Assembly (NCBI RefSeq): GCF_000238375.3 | Contig: NZ_AHBZ03000022.1 | Location: 248,001 to 312,000, forward strand | Reading direction: 5' to 3' | DNA: 64,000 nt | Source: Pseudoalteromonas citrea | GTDB lineage: Bacteria; Pseudomonadota; Gammaproteobacteria; Enterobacterales; Alteromonadaceae | In this document: in pieces, positions 16,884-29,390 of the stretch | Layout: each line of letters opens with the position of its first letter | How positions within the stretch are numbered: position 1 is the stretch's first letter | The notes under the pieces: model-generated | The model's database searches: none | What the model was told of the DNA's origin: nothing | The model's input: only the letters and a program-made list of their open reading frames with translations | Program-made: the position numbers and the translations under genes

Positions 16884-17908
16884 AACAAACCTTTACTAAG
16901 TGCCTCAGACACTACCGCTGGGGCAAGTAAATAACCATGACGGTACAGTCCATTGATACGGATCACATTACCATTGTGTTCAATACGCGGTCGATTATCA
17001 CTAAATGCAGGTCTTAAACCAGCATTGATTGCCATGACACGTGCTTCAGCAAAACCACTGTGGACAGTATAAGCCGCCGATAACAACTCCAATGTAGAAC
17101 GCACTGTAATAGGCCCCCTATCTTGTGACTCGATCTCAGTTGCCCCAATCACAAACTCGTGATTTGGCTTAGGCGCAATATAGATAGGATAGCGAGGGTG
17201 CATTAATCTCACAGGGCGGTTTAGCTCCACTTCAGGGGCATAAACCCGCGCAACCTCACCTCTGACTCCGCGTAAATCCTTAGCCTCGTTTTGCGCACCA
17301 AGCCCTCTGCAATCAATGACCCAGTCAAAGTGTTCGCCATCAATAGACATCGTCTCAGCTATAGTATCTGAGCAGGTGATCTGACGATTAAAATGGAATG
17401 AAACATCACACTTTTGCAAAAAAGCAAAGCTGGCTCGATAAAAAGCTAAGTTATCTAACTGCCCTTCGCACGGCAAATATAATCCTTGATGAAAGCGCCC
17501 TGCTAAATCAGGCTCTAGTTCGCGAATTTGTGCCGTACTCAGCGAGTGCGCAATGTGGCTATCTAAAGGCTTTAAACGCTGAGAAAAGCTATTTAGATCG
17601 CCTTTATCTTGTGCATGTGCGACAACCAAGGTACCCGATTGCTGAAAAAAAACGGGGTCTGATAATTGCGCTAAAAGCGCTGGCCACATTGTCATTGACT
17701 TAAGGCCTAACTCTGCCAAATCAGTTTCACAAATAACCGATTCAGCCAAGGGTGCAAGCATTGCTGCCGCTAACGCTCCTGCACTATTACTGGCATGTTC
17801 ATCGCTGGCTTCATATACACTAAGTTGGGCTTTTTCATGTAACATGAGCGCGGTAACACGCCCAATAAGGCCAAACCCTAAAATCGCAACTTTTGGCGTG
17901 TTCATCAT
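16880..17908 (-). CDS. thiO: Glycine oxidase ThiO
   Basis: An FAD-dependent amine oxidase of 342 residues that oxidises glycine to the dehydroglycine used by ThiG. The N-terminal dinucleotide motif is VAILGFGLIGRVTALML. Other D-amino-acid-oxidase-family blocks are VIDCRGLGA and GEVARVYAPEV. The C-terminal FAD site carries GLRPAFSDNRPRIEHN and RHGYLLAPAVV. Presence of thiO and absence of thiH indicate the oxygen-dependent route. A second Met (MNTPKVA) is an equally good start. It lies between thiC and thiS in the operon. Confidence 0.93.
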   Translation of the reverse strand: MMNTPKVAILGFGLIGRVTALMLHEKAQLSVYEASDEHASNSAGALAAAMLAPLAESVICETDLAELGLKSMTMWPALLAQLSDPVFFQQSGTLVVAHAQDKGDLNSFSQRLKPLDSHIAHSLSTAQIRELEPDLAGRFHQGLYLPCEGQLDNLAFYRASFAFLQKCDVSFHFNRQITCSDTIAETMSIDGEHFDWVIDCRGLGAQNEAKDLRGVRGEVARVYAPEVELNRPVRLMHPRYPIYIAPKPNHEFVIGATEIESQDRGPITVRSTLELLSAAYTVHSGFAEARVMAINAGLRPAFSDNRPRIEHNGNVIRINGLYRHGYLLAPAVVSEALSKGLL

Positions 17909-18016
17909 AACGTCCTATTTTGCGCGCAAGAGTGATATTCTCATGACAAGCGCTTTATTTAACTTGCCATGAGATAACTGTGAGGGCTTACTAACCCTCA
18001 AATTAAACGCGTAACG

Positions 18017-20030
<2,014 letters not shown>

Positions 20031-20116
20031 TTTCCCCCAGAAGATCTAAATTATCGCATCAAAAAACATATGATAATTTAAGGCAGCCTACAAACTTACG
20101 TTTGTAATACAGGCAG

Positions 20117-20200
20117 CTTGTTCCCTACGCAGGTGTTAGCCTGATCAGGTTCACGGATCCCGCACGAATGCGATCTCAGCCCAAAGGGCACTCCGACAAG
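20117..20200 (-). ncRNA. TPP riboswitch (THI element) aptamer
   Basis: The minus strand carries the full THI-box consensus. CTTGT opens P1, then CGGAGTGCC, GGGCTGAGA, a variable stem (TCGCATTCGTGCGGGA), CCGTGAACCTGATCAGG, CTAACACCTGCGTAGGGA, and ACAAG closes P1. It lies about 150 nt before thiC and is expected to switch the whole thiCOSG-DE-F operon off when thiamin pyrophosphate is plentiful. Confidence 0.97.
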
Positions 20201-20234
20201 TAACGAATTAATGAGGAGTCTACTTAAGATGTAC

Positions 20235-20645
20235 TCAACCTGCAACTGAAACGGCAGATTTAAACATTAAACGTGGTTCTCCATTTAAAATTAATACACC
20301 CTGTTCTATTTTTGCAGGTACACCAATTTCCAACATATTCAGTAGCATTTGTTCCACTTGATTCACCGGCTCATCACAGAGCTTTCGGGTCATGCCCATG
20401 TCACGTATAAATAGCTGGCCATCTGCAATTTCACCCAAGCCAAAAAAACGGTTACAACCCGTAAAACCATTTACCTGTAATGCTTCAATAAAGCGCAAAG
20501 AAACCGAGGAGTCGACAATCGCTTCTTGCCCGATATGTGTAAGCTGCCACTGTGTATATTTTAGCTGTGTATTGCTCACGCTCCCTGTTGATACACACCC
20601 GACTAAAAAAGCGCCCAATGCGCATAAAAACATGCTGATTTTCAT
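20235..20645 (-). CDS. META-domain lipoprotein (HslJ-like)
   Basis: A 136-residue outer-membrane-type lipoprotein. The signal peptide ends in the lipobox LVGC (about residues 14-17). The rest is one META domain: YTQWQLTHIG, NGFTGCNRFFG with the conserved NGxxGCNxxxG motif, and the methionine/cysteine segment MGMTRKLCDEPVNQVEQ. Related HslJ proteins are linked to heat shock and novobiocin resistance, but the molecular role is unknown. The C-terminus lies only 35 bp from the TPP riboswitch, so the thi promoter may overlap the end of this gene. Confidence 0.85.
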   Translation of the reverse strand: MKISMFLCALGAFLVGCVSTGSVSNTQLKYTQWQLTHIGQEAIVDSSVSLRFIEALQVNGFTGCNRFFGLGEIADGQLFIRDMGMTRKLCDEPVNQVEQMLLNMLEIGVPAKIEQGVLILNGEPRLMFKSAVSVAG

Positions 20646-20734
20646 GGTAAACCAAATAAAACTGAATTATGACAATTATACACTCTTATTTGCTGCTAAT
20701 TATGAAAAAAGCCGAGTTTTTAGGGCTAAAACAC

Positions 20735-21136
20735 TTAAAGTGAATCAAAAAGACAGCTTATTTCCTCTGGTAGGTACGGACGGCCCTGTTCATTCACCGA
20801 TGTCCATGTGGTCACAGCATTAAGCATGAGTTTTCCATCTATTTTCCGCACAATTTTCTGTAAAAATTGTGATTTTAGTTTACTCACACGTTCGACTTTC
20901 ACCTCAACAAAAAAGGTGTCTCCGGGCTTAAGTGAACTTTTATAATCAACCTCGGAGCGGATCACGACTAAGTTAATATTACAGGCGGCAAGTTCCGCAA
21001 AATCGAGTCCTTTAGACAGTAAAAATTCATGTCGTGCGTGCTCTAAATAATTAAAGTAAACACTGTTGTTCACTATACCTTGCAAATCACATTCATAATC
21101 ACGCACCTTAAAATCTACCGTAAATGTCACTGTCAT
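20735..21136 (-). CDS. Acyl-CoA thioesterase, 4-hydroxybenzoyl-CoA / YbgC type
   Basis: A 133-residue single hotdog-fold domain. The motif VRDYECDLQGIVNNSVYFNYLEHARHEF follows the YbgC/4HBT pattern D-x-x-G-(I/V)-V-x(4)-Y-x(4)-E, with the catalytic Asp in CDLQGIVNN. Later strands include SEVDYKSSLKPGDTF. It probably hydrolyses an acyl-CoA or acyl-ACP; the substrate cannot be told. It stands alone, divergent from the TonB receptor gene, with about 110 bp between the two likely starts. Confidence 0.85.
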   Translation of the reverse strand: MTVTFTVDFKVRDYECDLQGIVNNSVYFNYLEHARHEFLLSKGLDFAELAACNINLVVIRSEVDYKSSLKPGDTFFVEVKVERVSKLKSQFLQKIVRKIDGKLMLNAVTTWTSVNEQGRPYLPEEISCLFDSL

Positions 21137-21175
21137 ATCCCGAAGCTAATATTTATGCGCTTTATAACATATTTC

Positions 21176-21195
21176 TAGATGATAATGATTCTAAG
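21176..21195 (+). promoter_or_regulatory. Possible Fur box upstream of the TonB receptor
   Basis: GATGATAATGATTCTAAG contains the half site GATAATGAT followed by a poor second half. It lies in the divergent promoter region, about 55 bp before the likely start of a TonB-dependent receptor, where a Fur operator would be expected. Weak match. Confidence 0.3.
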
Positions 21196-21247
21196 TTGCT
21201 GGGCATTTGCTAAAATGTGGGCAATTCACATGGAACCACTCAAAAAT

Positions 21248-23332
21248 ATGAACAAGCTCAAACTCTCTTGCCTTGCTACGGCATTATTGCCATTACTTTC
21301 TCAGCCGGCTTTTGCTGGTGCTGATAATAAATCTATTGAAACCATCGAAGTCACTGGAGACTTTCATAAAGAACGTGTACTCACGCTCAGTGCCAGTGCA
21401 TCTGTATTTGATCAAAAAACCTTAAATGCTAGAGGTGCTGCCTATTTAGATGAAATACTAAATAACGCAGCGAATGTTAACTTTACCGCAGGCGCCTCTC
21501 GCGGACGCTTTATTCAGATCCGTGGTGTTGGATTAAGATCACAATTTGTTGACCCAATAAACCCAAGTATTGGTCTATTAATTGATGGGATTAATTACTC
21601 AGGGCTTGGTGGTAGCGCTTTATTGTTCGATGTTGAGCAAGTAGCTATATATCGAGGCCCTCAAGGCACACGCTTTGGTGCCGACGCAATGGCTGGCATG
21701 ATTGATATGCAATCGAATGCACCAACGCTAGAAAACGCCCTAAATCTAAAGTTAGGCGTGAGCAACTACGATGGTAAAGAAGCAGGAATAGCCGTAGGAA
21801 CAGGTATTACCGATGATACTTCTGCCAGAGCCAGCTTTTTTAAAAAACGCTCGGATGGTTACGGAGAAAATTTATATGTTAATACACCGACCAACCAGCA
21901 AGATGAGCAAGTTGCACGTTTTAAAATTCATACCATGTGGAGTGACACTCTAAAAACGGAGCTGGTTGCACACAACATCGATATTGATAATGGCTATGAT
22001 GGCTTTACACTCGATAACAGCCGAAATAGTGTTGCCGATGAACCTGGTAAAGATAACCAAAAAAGTAATGCCATCGCGTTTAATCTTAAATACAGTGGCA
22101 GCGAACTTGTTAATTTAGACATTGCCACTACGCATTTGAACGCTGATACGCTCTACAGCTATGATGAAGACTGGGTCTGTAGTGATCTGACACAACCCAT
22201 ATTATGCGCACCAGGCCTACAACCATACAGCTATACATCAAAAGACAGCTACGCACGCGATCACCAGCGTGGTACATTTGAGTTTAAGCTATCCGGTAAA
22301 AATAATGACTGGGTAACAGGGTTATATGCACAACGTCGAGATGTAGAACTTAGGCGTCAATATAACGATAGCGGCTTTAATTCACACAATAGTGTGAGCC
22401 AAATTGCCTTATATGGCCAAAAGATCACAGACCTTACTGAGAATGTATCACTGATCACAGGCGTTCGCGCAGAACGCTACGACACAGACTACTTTGATAA
22501 CAACCAAATCGTAAACAAAGCAGATGACACCATGTGGGGCGCAAAAGTCGCGCTAGAATACCAAGTGGTGCCACGTACCATGATTTACACAAGCTTATCA
22601 CGTGGTTATAAGATAGGCGGGGTCAATGGTGAAGCGCTTGCTAAAGCAAATGACGAAGGATTAAATATTCCCGCAGAAAACTTTACCTTTGCACCGGAAT
22701 ATCTTTGGAATGCGGAGTTTGGCGTTAAAGGACAATCAGAAGATAAGCGCCATATATTAAGCTTAAGTGCATTTTATATGCATCGTGATGACATGCAGCT
22801 CAAAGCATGGCAAGTACAAGATCAGCAATTTGCCGGCTATATTGCCAACGCAAGTCAAGGCCGTAATTACGGTTTAGAGCTAGAAGGTAGCGTTCAATAT
22901 ACTGATAGCTTAAGCTTTACCTATAGTGCTGGCTATCTTGATACCAAAATTGAAGACTTCGTGACGCAAAGCGGCATCAATCAAAATGGCAGAGAACAAG
23001 CCCAAGCACCAAGGTATCAATATGCGCTGCGAGCTAACTATTTCTTTAGCGATAATCTAGAAGCTCAAATTGGTTTTGAAGGCAAAGATGACTATTACTA
23101 CTCAGATAGCCACAATGCCAAAGCTAGTAACCAAAATTTAATCAACGCAAGCTTAAGCTATTATGGTGATAATTGGACGCTGACAGCATGGGGGCGTAAT
23201 TTAGCTGACCGCGACGTGCCAGTTAGAGGGTTTAGATTTGGTAATAATGCCTTAAAAGATTATGCAACTGAAACGTTTGTACAGTATGGCGAACCGCGCG
23301 TTGCAGGGCTCACTTTTAGCTACCAACTGTAA
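21248..23332 (+). CDS. TonB-dependent outer membrane receptor
   Basis: About 694 residues. The signal peptide MNKLKLSCLATALLPLLSQPAFA ends in AFA. A TonB-box-like SIETIEVTGD is followed by the plug domain (about 45-150), with ARGAAYLDEILNN, RFIQIRGVGLRS, VAIYRGPQGTRFGADAMAG, and a 22-strand barrel ending in aromatic ...AGLTFSYQL. The substrate cannot be read; a ferric chelate or similar compound is likely if the nearby Fur-like box is real. No TPP riboswitch precedes it, so a link to the adjacent thiamin genes is not supported. The start at 21248 was chosen because the signal peptide begins there; upstream in-frame ATGs lie within the promoter region. Confidence 0.9.
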   Translation: MNKLKLSCLATALLPLLSQPAFAGADNKSIETIEVTGDFHKERVLTLSASASVFDQKTLNARGAAYLDEILNNAANVNFTAGASRGRFIQIRGVGLRSQFVDPINPSIGLLIDGINYSGLGGSALLFDVEQVAIYRGPQGTRFGADAMAGMIDMQSNAPTLENALNLKLGVSNYDGKEAGIAVGTGITDDTSARASFFKKRSDGYGENLYVNTPTNQQDEQVARFKIHTMWSDTLKTELVAHNIDIDNGYDGFTLDNSRNSVADEPGKDNQKSNAIAFNLKYSGSELVNLDIATTHLNADTLYSYDEDWVCSDLTQPILCAPGLQPYSYTSKDSYARDHQRGTFEFKLSGKNNDWVTGLYAQRRDVELRRQYNDSGFNSHNSVSQIALYGQKITDLTENVSLITGVRAERYDTDYFDNNQIVNKADDTMWGAKVALEYQVVPRTMIYTSLSRGYKIGGVNGEALAKANDEGLNIPAENFTFAPEYLWNAEFGVKGQSEDKRHILSLSAFYMHRDDMQLKAWQVQDQQFAGYIANASQGRNYGLELEGSVQYTDSLSFTYSAGYLDTKIEDFVTQSGINQNGREQAQAPRYQYALRANYFFSDNLEAQIGFEGKDDYYYSDSHNAKASNQNLINASLSYYGDNWTLTAWGRNLADRDVPVRGFRFGNNALKDYATETFVQYGEPRVAGLTFSYQL

Positions 23333-23342
23333 AGTTACAATA

Positions 23343-23374
23343 AAAAAGCGCTCTATCTAGTGAGCGCTTTTTTG
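23343..23374. terminator. Bidirectional terminator between TonB receptor and speD
   Basis: AAAAAGCGCTC, loop TATCTAGT, GAGCGCTTTTTT: an 11-bp perfect stem with A- and T-tracts on either side. It serves the convergent TonB receptor gene and speD. Confidence 0.9.
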
Positions 23375-23391
23375 CAACCAATGCCTAGGTA

Positions 23392-24210
23392 TTATTCTAC
23401 GTCAGGCAAATTACGACCATAAAACACTTCTTGAATTTCACGATTCAAACGCGTTTTGATCTCTTCTTCTTCATCACGACTTAAATCATCGGTCGTAATA
23501 CCAAATAAATAGGTATTAAGATCGGTTTCTTTGAGCATCATCTTGGTATGAAATAAATTCTCTTGATATACGTTCACATCGAGCATTTGATATGCTTCTT
23601 TGGTGTCTTCACTCATATAATTTTGAATTGAATGGATCGCATGATCAATATAGTGCTTCACACCACTTATGTCTCGGGTAAAACCGCGTACACGATAATC
23701 AATAGTAACCACATCTGACTCTAAAGAGTGAATTAAGAAATTAAGCGCTTTCAGTGGAGAGATCACGCCACAGGTCGACACTTCAATATCCGCTCTAAAG
23801 GTGCATATACCATCATTTGGGTGTGCTTCAGGATAGGTATGGACACATATATGGCTTTTGTCTAAATGTGCGACCACAGATTCAGGTAACGGTCCTGGTG
23901 TTTCATTGCTATCAAAAGTCTGTTGTTCAACAGGCTCTTCCGATACCAATATCGTTACACTCGCCCCTTGAGGATCATAATCTTGACGCGCGATATTCAA
24001 TACATTGGCGCCAATAATATCTACGACATCTTTCAAAATATCAGTTAACCGATCAGCACTATATTGCTCATCAATGTATTCTAGATATTCTTTACGCTGT
24101 TGCTCTGTTTTAGCATAGCAAATATCGTAAATACTGAAGCTTAAACTCTTAGTTAAGTTGTTAAAGCCATGGAGTTTAATTTTATCAAAGGGCTTGTTCA
24201 CGATAGACAA
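23392..24210 (-). CDS. speD: S-adenosylmethionine decarboxylase proenzyme
   Basis: Pyruvoyl enzyme that makes decarboxylated SAM, the aminopropyl donor for spermidine. The 272-residue proenzyme is of the E. coli class (about 264 residues). The processing site is [13 protein letters not shown], with the serine at about residue 119 becoming the pyruvoyl group. Other blocks are [20 protein letters not shown] and [20 protein letters not shown]. No speE is adjacent. Followed by a bidirectional terminator. Confidence 0.95.
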   Translation of the reverse strand: MSIVNKPFDKIKLHGFNNLTKSLSFSIYDICYAKTEQQRKEYLEYIDEQYSADRLTDILKDVVDIIGANVLNIARQDYDPQGASVTILVSEEPVEQQTFDSNETPGPLPESVVAHLDKSHICVHTYPEAHPNDGICTFRADIEVSTCGVISPLKALNFLIHSLESDVVTIDYRVRGFTRDISGVKHYIDHAIHSIQNYMSEDTKEAYQMLDVNVYQENLFHTKMMLKETDLNTYLFGITTDDLSRDEEEEIKTRLNREIQEVFYGRNLPDVE

Positions 24211-24285
24211 CCTTTAAACTGTAAATCTGCGATGCAGAACGAAAAGTTCGCGGATTTTATACGAAAATTGGACTATGAAAAAGTG

Positions 24286-24699
24286 TTATTTTACGTCGCT
24301 CGCTACGACTTCGTGGCTATGCGTAATTTTTACTGTTTTATCAAGCATTAACGCAACAGAACAATACTTTTCAGCTGACAATTGAACCGCTCTGGCCAAG
24401 TGCTTTTCTGACACGTTAGTGCCTGTCACAACAAAGTGTAGATTCATTTTCGTAAATACTCTAGGAGCAGACTCTGCACGCTCACTGGTCAACTTCACTT
24501 CAACGTTTTCAATTTGCTGCTTTGCTTTTTTCAAAATGCTCACCACATCCACTGAAGAGCAACAACCCGCTGACATTAGTACCATTTCCATTGGGCTGGG
24601 TGCTGCGCCATCGGCACCCGTATCAAACACCACATTGTGACCTGATTCTGAACGGCCAATAAACGTATCGCCGTCTACCCACTTAACACTTGCTTGCAT
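24286..24699 (-). CDS. OsmC/Ohr-family protein (YhfA-like)
   Basis: A 137-residue OsmC-fold protein. The two reactive cysteines sit in MSAGCCSSVDVV and AEKYCSVAL, the family positions. The N-terminal part GADGAAPSPMEMVLMS is typical of the YhfA branch found near crp in enterobacteria. OsmC/Ohr proteins reduce organic peroxides, but the substrate of the YhfA branch is not established. It lies 75 bp upstream of speD on the same strand. Confidence 0.85.
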   Translation of the reverse strand: MQASVKWVDGDTFIGRSESGHNVVFDTGADGAAPSPMEMVLMSAGCCSSVDVVSILKKAKQQIENVEVKLTSERAESAPRVFTKMNLHFVVTGTNVSEKHLARAVQLSAEKYCSVALMLDKTVKITHSHEVVASDVK

Positions 24700-24720
24700 A
24701 CTACTACCTCGTTATAAAGC

Positions 24721-24747
24721 ATAACACCGCCCTGTAGGCGGTGTTAT
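24721..24747. terminator. Hairpin downstream of the DUF3802-like gene
   Basis: ATAACACCGCC, loop CTGTA, GGCGGTGTTAT: a perfect 11-bp stem that ends 33 bp after the stop of the upstream minus-strand gene. Only a weak T-rich stretch follows on the minus strand, so termination is likely but not certain. Confidence 0.6.
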
Positions 24748-24779
24748 TTAAATTATTTGCTGCTTACAGCAGCTACTGC

Positions 24780-25115
24780 TTAAACAGCTGAATCGAACAA
24801 ATTTTTTACTAAGCCTGCAAACTCTTCAATGAATGCATTTTGCTCTTTCGTAACGCGCTGATCAGTAACACTCGACAGCACTTCTTGTAAGTCGTATACA
24901 ATGCCATCGACTTCACGTACGATCAAGCTACGCTGCTCAGTCGTTAATTCTGTATGTTGTTCACAAATCCTGATCACATTCTCAGCAATCACATCTTCGA
25001 TTAGTTCCATCACCGTTGGTGCACCAGGAACTATTTCGCCTGGCTTTTCAAATAAGGCTAAATTTTGCGTTAAGTACATGACCAACTCATCATAACCCTG
25101 CTTATCCAACACCAT
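24780..25115 (-). CDS. Small DUF3802-like protein
   Basis: About 111 residues, acidic and mostly helical by composition (VMELIEDVIAENVIRICEQ, SLIVREVDGIVYDLQEVL, AFIEEFAGLVKNLF). No catalytic motif or membrane segment is seen. It resembles the DUF3802 family, recalled from marine gammaproteobacteria; this is a memory-based call. The start MVLDKQG at 25115 was preferred because AGGTGAG lies six bases upstream. An ATG at 25145 has a GGAG directly abutting it and looks unusable. Confidence 0.6.
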   Translation of the reverse strand: MVLDKQGYDELVMYLTQNLALFEKPGEIVPGAPTVMELIEDVIAENVIRICEQHTELTTEQRSLIVREVDGIVYDLQEVLSSVTDQRVTKEQNAFIEEFAGLVKNLFDSAV

Positions 25116-25205
25116 ACTTTGCTCACCTGATTCTATCAAAGACATCTCCTATTGATTTAAGCAGAAACTCATGTCTATTGCTACTTTTGTAGCGTCGACA
25201 AGGAC

Positions 25206-25232
25206 AAAAAAGCAGCCGAAGCTGCTTTTTAT
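25206..25232. terminator. Intrinsic terminator after the ast genes
   Basis: AAAAAGCAGC, loop CGAA, GCTGCTTTTT: a 10-bp stem with a stable tetraloop, followed on the minus strand by TTTTTTGTCC. It lies about 60 bp after the astD stop. Confidence 0.9.
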
Positions 25233-25291
25233 CATTCTAAAGACTTGGATAATACGGTAATTTATTCCGTCAACCAAGCTTACCAGTACCT

Positions 25292-26764
25292 TTAATCGAT
25301 ATTTAGGCCTGGGCTAAGAGTGCCTGGCAGAGAAACCTTTTCAAGCTCCACTGAAGCTACAGGGTATGCACAGTAATCAGCGGCATAATATGCACTTGCC
25401 CTGTGGTTGCCCGATGCTCCAATACCACCAAATGGCGCTGCGCTTGAAGCACCCGTAATTGGGCGGTTCCAATTCACAATACCAGCACGAATACGACGTA
25501 AGAAATAGTCATAATCCGCTTCGCTATCGCTTAGAAGGCCAGCAGATAAACCAAAGCTTGTATCATTGGCTTTTTCAATTGCGGCATCAAAGTCATCAAA
25601 ACGGAATACTTTAAGTAATGGACCAAAATGCTCATCATCTGGGAAATCAGTTACATTAGAGCACTCTAAAATACCCGGTGTTACAAAACCAGTGCCTTCA
25701 GTATGCGTTAGCTCAATGAGGGCTTCAGCACCTAAATCAAGCAGCTGTTGTTGCGCAGCAACCATACCAGCAGCAGCTTGAGATGAGATCATTGACCCCA
25801 TGAAAGGCTGATCAGCTGCATCAAAGTCACCGACTTTAATCGCTTTAGTTGCACGAATTAGGTGTGCTAGGATTTCATCACCTTGCGCATCGTTTGGTAA
25901 AAATAACTTACGCGCACAGGTACAACGTTGGCCACTTGAGATAAACGCCGATTGAATAATGTCATGAACAACAGCCTTAGTGTCACTCGCACCTTTAACG
26001 ATTAATGGGTTATTTCCACCCATTTCAAGCGCAAGAATTTTACCCGGCTGACCGGCATACTGCTCATGTAAAATATGGCCTGTACGAGAGGAACCTGTAA
26101 AGAATAAGCCATCGATCCCTTTATGCGATGCTAACGCTTTGCCTGTTTCTACTTCACCCTGTACTAGATTGATCACGCCTGCTGGTAAACCCGCTTCAAG
26201 CCAGTACTTTAACGTTAGCTCTGCAACCTGTGGTGTGAGCTCTGATGGTTTAAAGATCACGGTATTACCTGCTAAAAGTGCAGGTACTATGTGACCATTA
26301 GGTAAGTGACCAGGAAAATTATAAGGACCAAATACTGCAACAACCCCATGCGCTTTATGACGAATTACGGCGCGCCCTACTGGCATTGCATTTTCTACCG
26401 TGCCAGTTCTTTCTTGGTATGCTTTTTCAGAGATTGCAATTTTACCCACCATGGCGCCCGCTTCAGTGCGAGTTTCCCATAATGGCTTGCCTGTTTCCTT
26501 TGCAATCGTAATCGCAAGTTCTTCACTATTTGCTTTTAAAACTTCAGCAAAACGCTTGACAATAGTTAAGCGCTCTGAAAAATCTAAGTCACTCCAACTA
26601 AAAAACGCTTGGCGTGCCGCATTAACTGCCGTGTCTACTTGTTCAGATGACGCAGCCTTTGCAGTCCAAATCACGTCGTTATTAGCTGGATTCACTGAAC
26701 TAAACTCAGTACCTAAACCTGTTACCCATTCGCCATTAATTAATTGAGCAGGATGTGTTGTCAT
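25292..26764 (-). CDS. astD: N-succinylglutamate 5-semialdehyde dehydrogenase
   Basis: NAD-dependent aldehyde dehydrogenase, fourth step of the arginine succinyltransferase pathway. It has 490 residues, as in E. coli AstD (492). The catalytic Glu is in [13 protein letters not shown] and the nucleophile Cys in [15 protein letters not shown]. The NAD-binding segment is [12 protein letters not shown] and the cofactor loop FKPSELTP. Upstream at 17 bp is astA, and upstream of that astC. Followed by a strong terminator, so it is the last gene of the unit. Confidence 0.95.
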   Translation of the reverse strand: MTTHPAQLINGEWVTGLGTEFSSVNPANNDVIWTAKAASSEQVDTAVNAARQAFFSWSDLDFSERLTIVKRFAEVLKANSEELAITIAKETGKPLWETRTEAGAMVGKIAISEKAYQERTGTVENAMPVGRAVIRHKAHGVVAVFGPYNFPGHLPNGHIVPALLAGNTVIFKPSELTPQVAELTLKYWLEAGLPAGVINLVQGEVETGKALASHKGIDGLFFTGSSRTGHILHEQYAGQPGKILALEMGGNNPLIVKGASDTKAVVHDIIQSAFISSGQRCTCARKLFLPNDAQGDEILAHLIRATKAIKVGDFDAADQPFMGSMISSQAAAGMVAAQQQLLDLGAEALIELTHTEGTGFVTPGILECSNVTDFPDDEHFGPLLKVFRFDDFDAAIEKANDTSFGLSAGLLSDSEADYDYFLRRIRAGIVNWNRPITGASSAAPFGGIGASGNHRASAYYAADYCAYPVASVELEKVSLPGTLSPGLNID

Positions 26765-26780
26765 AATTAGTCCCTACAAA

Positions 26781-27797
26781 TTAGAGTGTTGCGATGCTGA
26801 CAGAGTCACCATCAACGATGTTAAGTGCATTAGCAACGTCAGCCCCAATGATGATTTCATTGCTGCTACTGTCAAAATGAAGATCAGCAACCGTTGCCCG
26901 ATATCCAGCAAGTTTATCATTAGCAATCATCACAGGGAAACCACCTGCGTTATTGCCAACTTTTACAACTTTTTGTTGTGAGCCACGCACTGTACGAATA
27001 TTGTCGACTTTTGCTTCCACGGTCGGCCCCGCGTCAAAGATGTCAACGTAACCGTTAAACGTGAAGCCTTCACTTTTTAACAACTCAATAGCCGGACGCG
27101 TATTGTCATGTACCTGACCAATCACTTCTTGTGCTGCTTTGCTAAGGAGATTTACGTAAATTGGGTACTTCGGCATTAGTTCTGCAATAAAGACCTTTTG
27201 CCCTATGCCCGTTAAATAATCGGCTGTTGGGAAGTCCATTGAAAAGAAATGTTCTTCTAGCCATTGCCAAAATGGGCTTTGACCTGAGTCATCTGAAACA
27301 CCACGCATTTCAGCAATAACGGTGTCAGCAAAACGCTGCTGATGCTGCTTTATAAACATAAAACGCGATTTAGACAGAAGTTTGCCATTTAAGCCTTTGC
27401 GATAATCACCTTTTAAAAACAAAGTACATAGCTCTGTTGCACCAGTGTAATCGTTACAAAGCGTTAGAATATCCACTGCTTTATAAACATCGAGTGTCCG
27501 CGAAGAATGGATCACCTTACTCAAATGATAATGATAAAAAGCATCATCAAGGCCCACTGCCGCTTCAATAGCGCTGGTCCCTACAACTTCTCCGGTTTCA
27601 CTATCTTCAAGTACAAACAGATACCCTTCATCAGAGGGAACATCTGTTTGTTTTTCAAATGACGCTTCTGAGCGTGCAATTTTGTTTTGTAAAAGCTCTT
27701 CATTAATTGGTAATGAAGTAAAGCCATGCCCAGATTCATGAGCAATGTTTAAAAGCGCTGGATAGTCGCTTTCTTGGATTGGGCGAAGGATCATCAT
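26781..27797 (-). CDS. astA: Arginine N-succinyltransferase
   Basis: Transfers succinyl from succinyl-CoA to the alpha-amino group of arginine, the first step of the AST pathway. It has 338 residues, as in the family (about 340). The N-terminus MILRPIQESDYPALLNIAHESGHGFTSLP is the typical GNAT-like beginning. Later blocks include VVGTSAIEAAVGL, LCTLFLKGDYRKGLNGKLLSKSRF and DIFDAGPTVEAKVDNIRT. Either of two adjacent ATGs may be the start. It lies between astC and astD; a hairpin separates it from astC. Confidence 0.95.
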   Translation of the reverse strand: MMILRPIQESDYPALLNIAHESGHGFTSLPINEELLQNKIARSEASFEKQTDVPSDEGYLFVLEDSETGEVVGTSAIEAAVGLDDAFYHYHLSKVIHSSRTLDVYKAVDILTLCNDYTGATELCTLFLKGDYRKGLNGKLLSKSRFMFIKQHQQRFADTVIAEMRGVSDDSGQSPFWQWLEEHFFSMDFPTADYLTGIGQKVFIAELMPKYPIYVNLLSKAAQEVIGQVHDNTRPAIELLKSEGFTFNGYVDIFDAGPTVEAKVDNIRTVRGSQQKVVKVGNNAGGFPVMIANDKLAGYRATVADLHFDSSSNEIIIGADVANALNIVDGDSVSIATL

Positions 27798-27836
27798 GAG
27801 CCCGCTTACTCCTCAAATAAATACACTTGACGGTAG

Positions 27837-27862
27837 ATTGGGGCCAAAAACTCGACCCCAAT
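27837..27862. repeat. Inverted repeat between astC and astA
   Basis: ATTGGGG (27837-27843) and CCCCAAT (27856-27862) with a 12-nt loop, in the 70-bp gap between astC and astA. No T-tract follows. It could stabilise or process the operon mRNA. Confidence 0.5.
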
Positions 27863-27867
27863 AAGAA

Positions 27868-29079
<1,212 letters not shown>

Positions 29080-29390
29080 TTATTTTCCTCATTAGGTTGA
29101 GTACAGCACCCTATATTGTGGATTAAAAAGCAAGAACCTTCACGGGTAATTTGCTCAAAAATTATCACATGGTGCAAAATTCATTCGCTTATTATTCCAG
29201 AAAACCCAGCAAAAGTCTCTTATAAGACTTACGCACAGGCCTTGTTATGCAAGGGATCGGGGTAAATTTTCATAGTGAGTGAATAACTATCTATCGTAAA
29301 GTTAGAAGATCCTATAGGGTATCAAGTCATCCTCGAGAGTGTATAAAAACCAAGCATGAATGAATAGTCGTAAAAAACTTTGCTTAATTT
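29080..29390. other. Intergenic region upstream of astC
   Basis: No gene in these 311 bp. It should contain the ast promoter. A TGAATAACTATCTA stretch at 29280-29293 matches one half of the ARG-box consensus (TGAAT) but only part of the other half, so ArgR control is a weak suggestion. Confidence 0.4.

Noticed and set aside
21179-23332. TonB receptor as a thiamin transporter linked to the adjacent thi operon
   Set aside because: No TPP riboswitch precedes the gene, it is separated by two unrelated genes, and the receptor sequence alone does not reveal the substrate.
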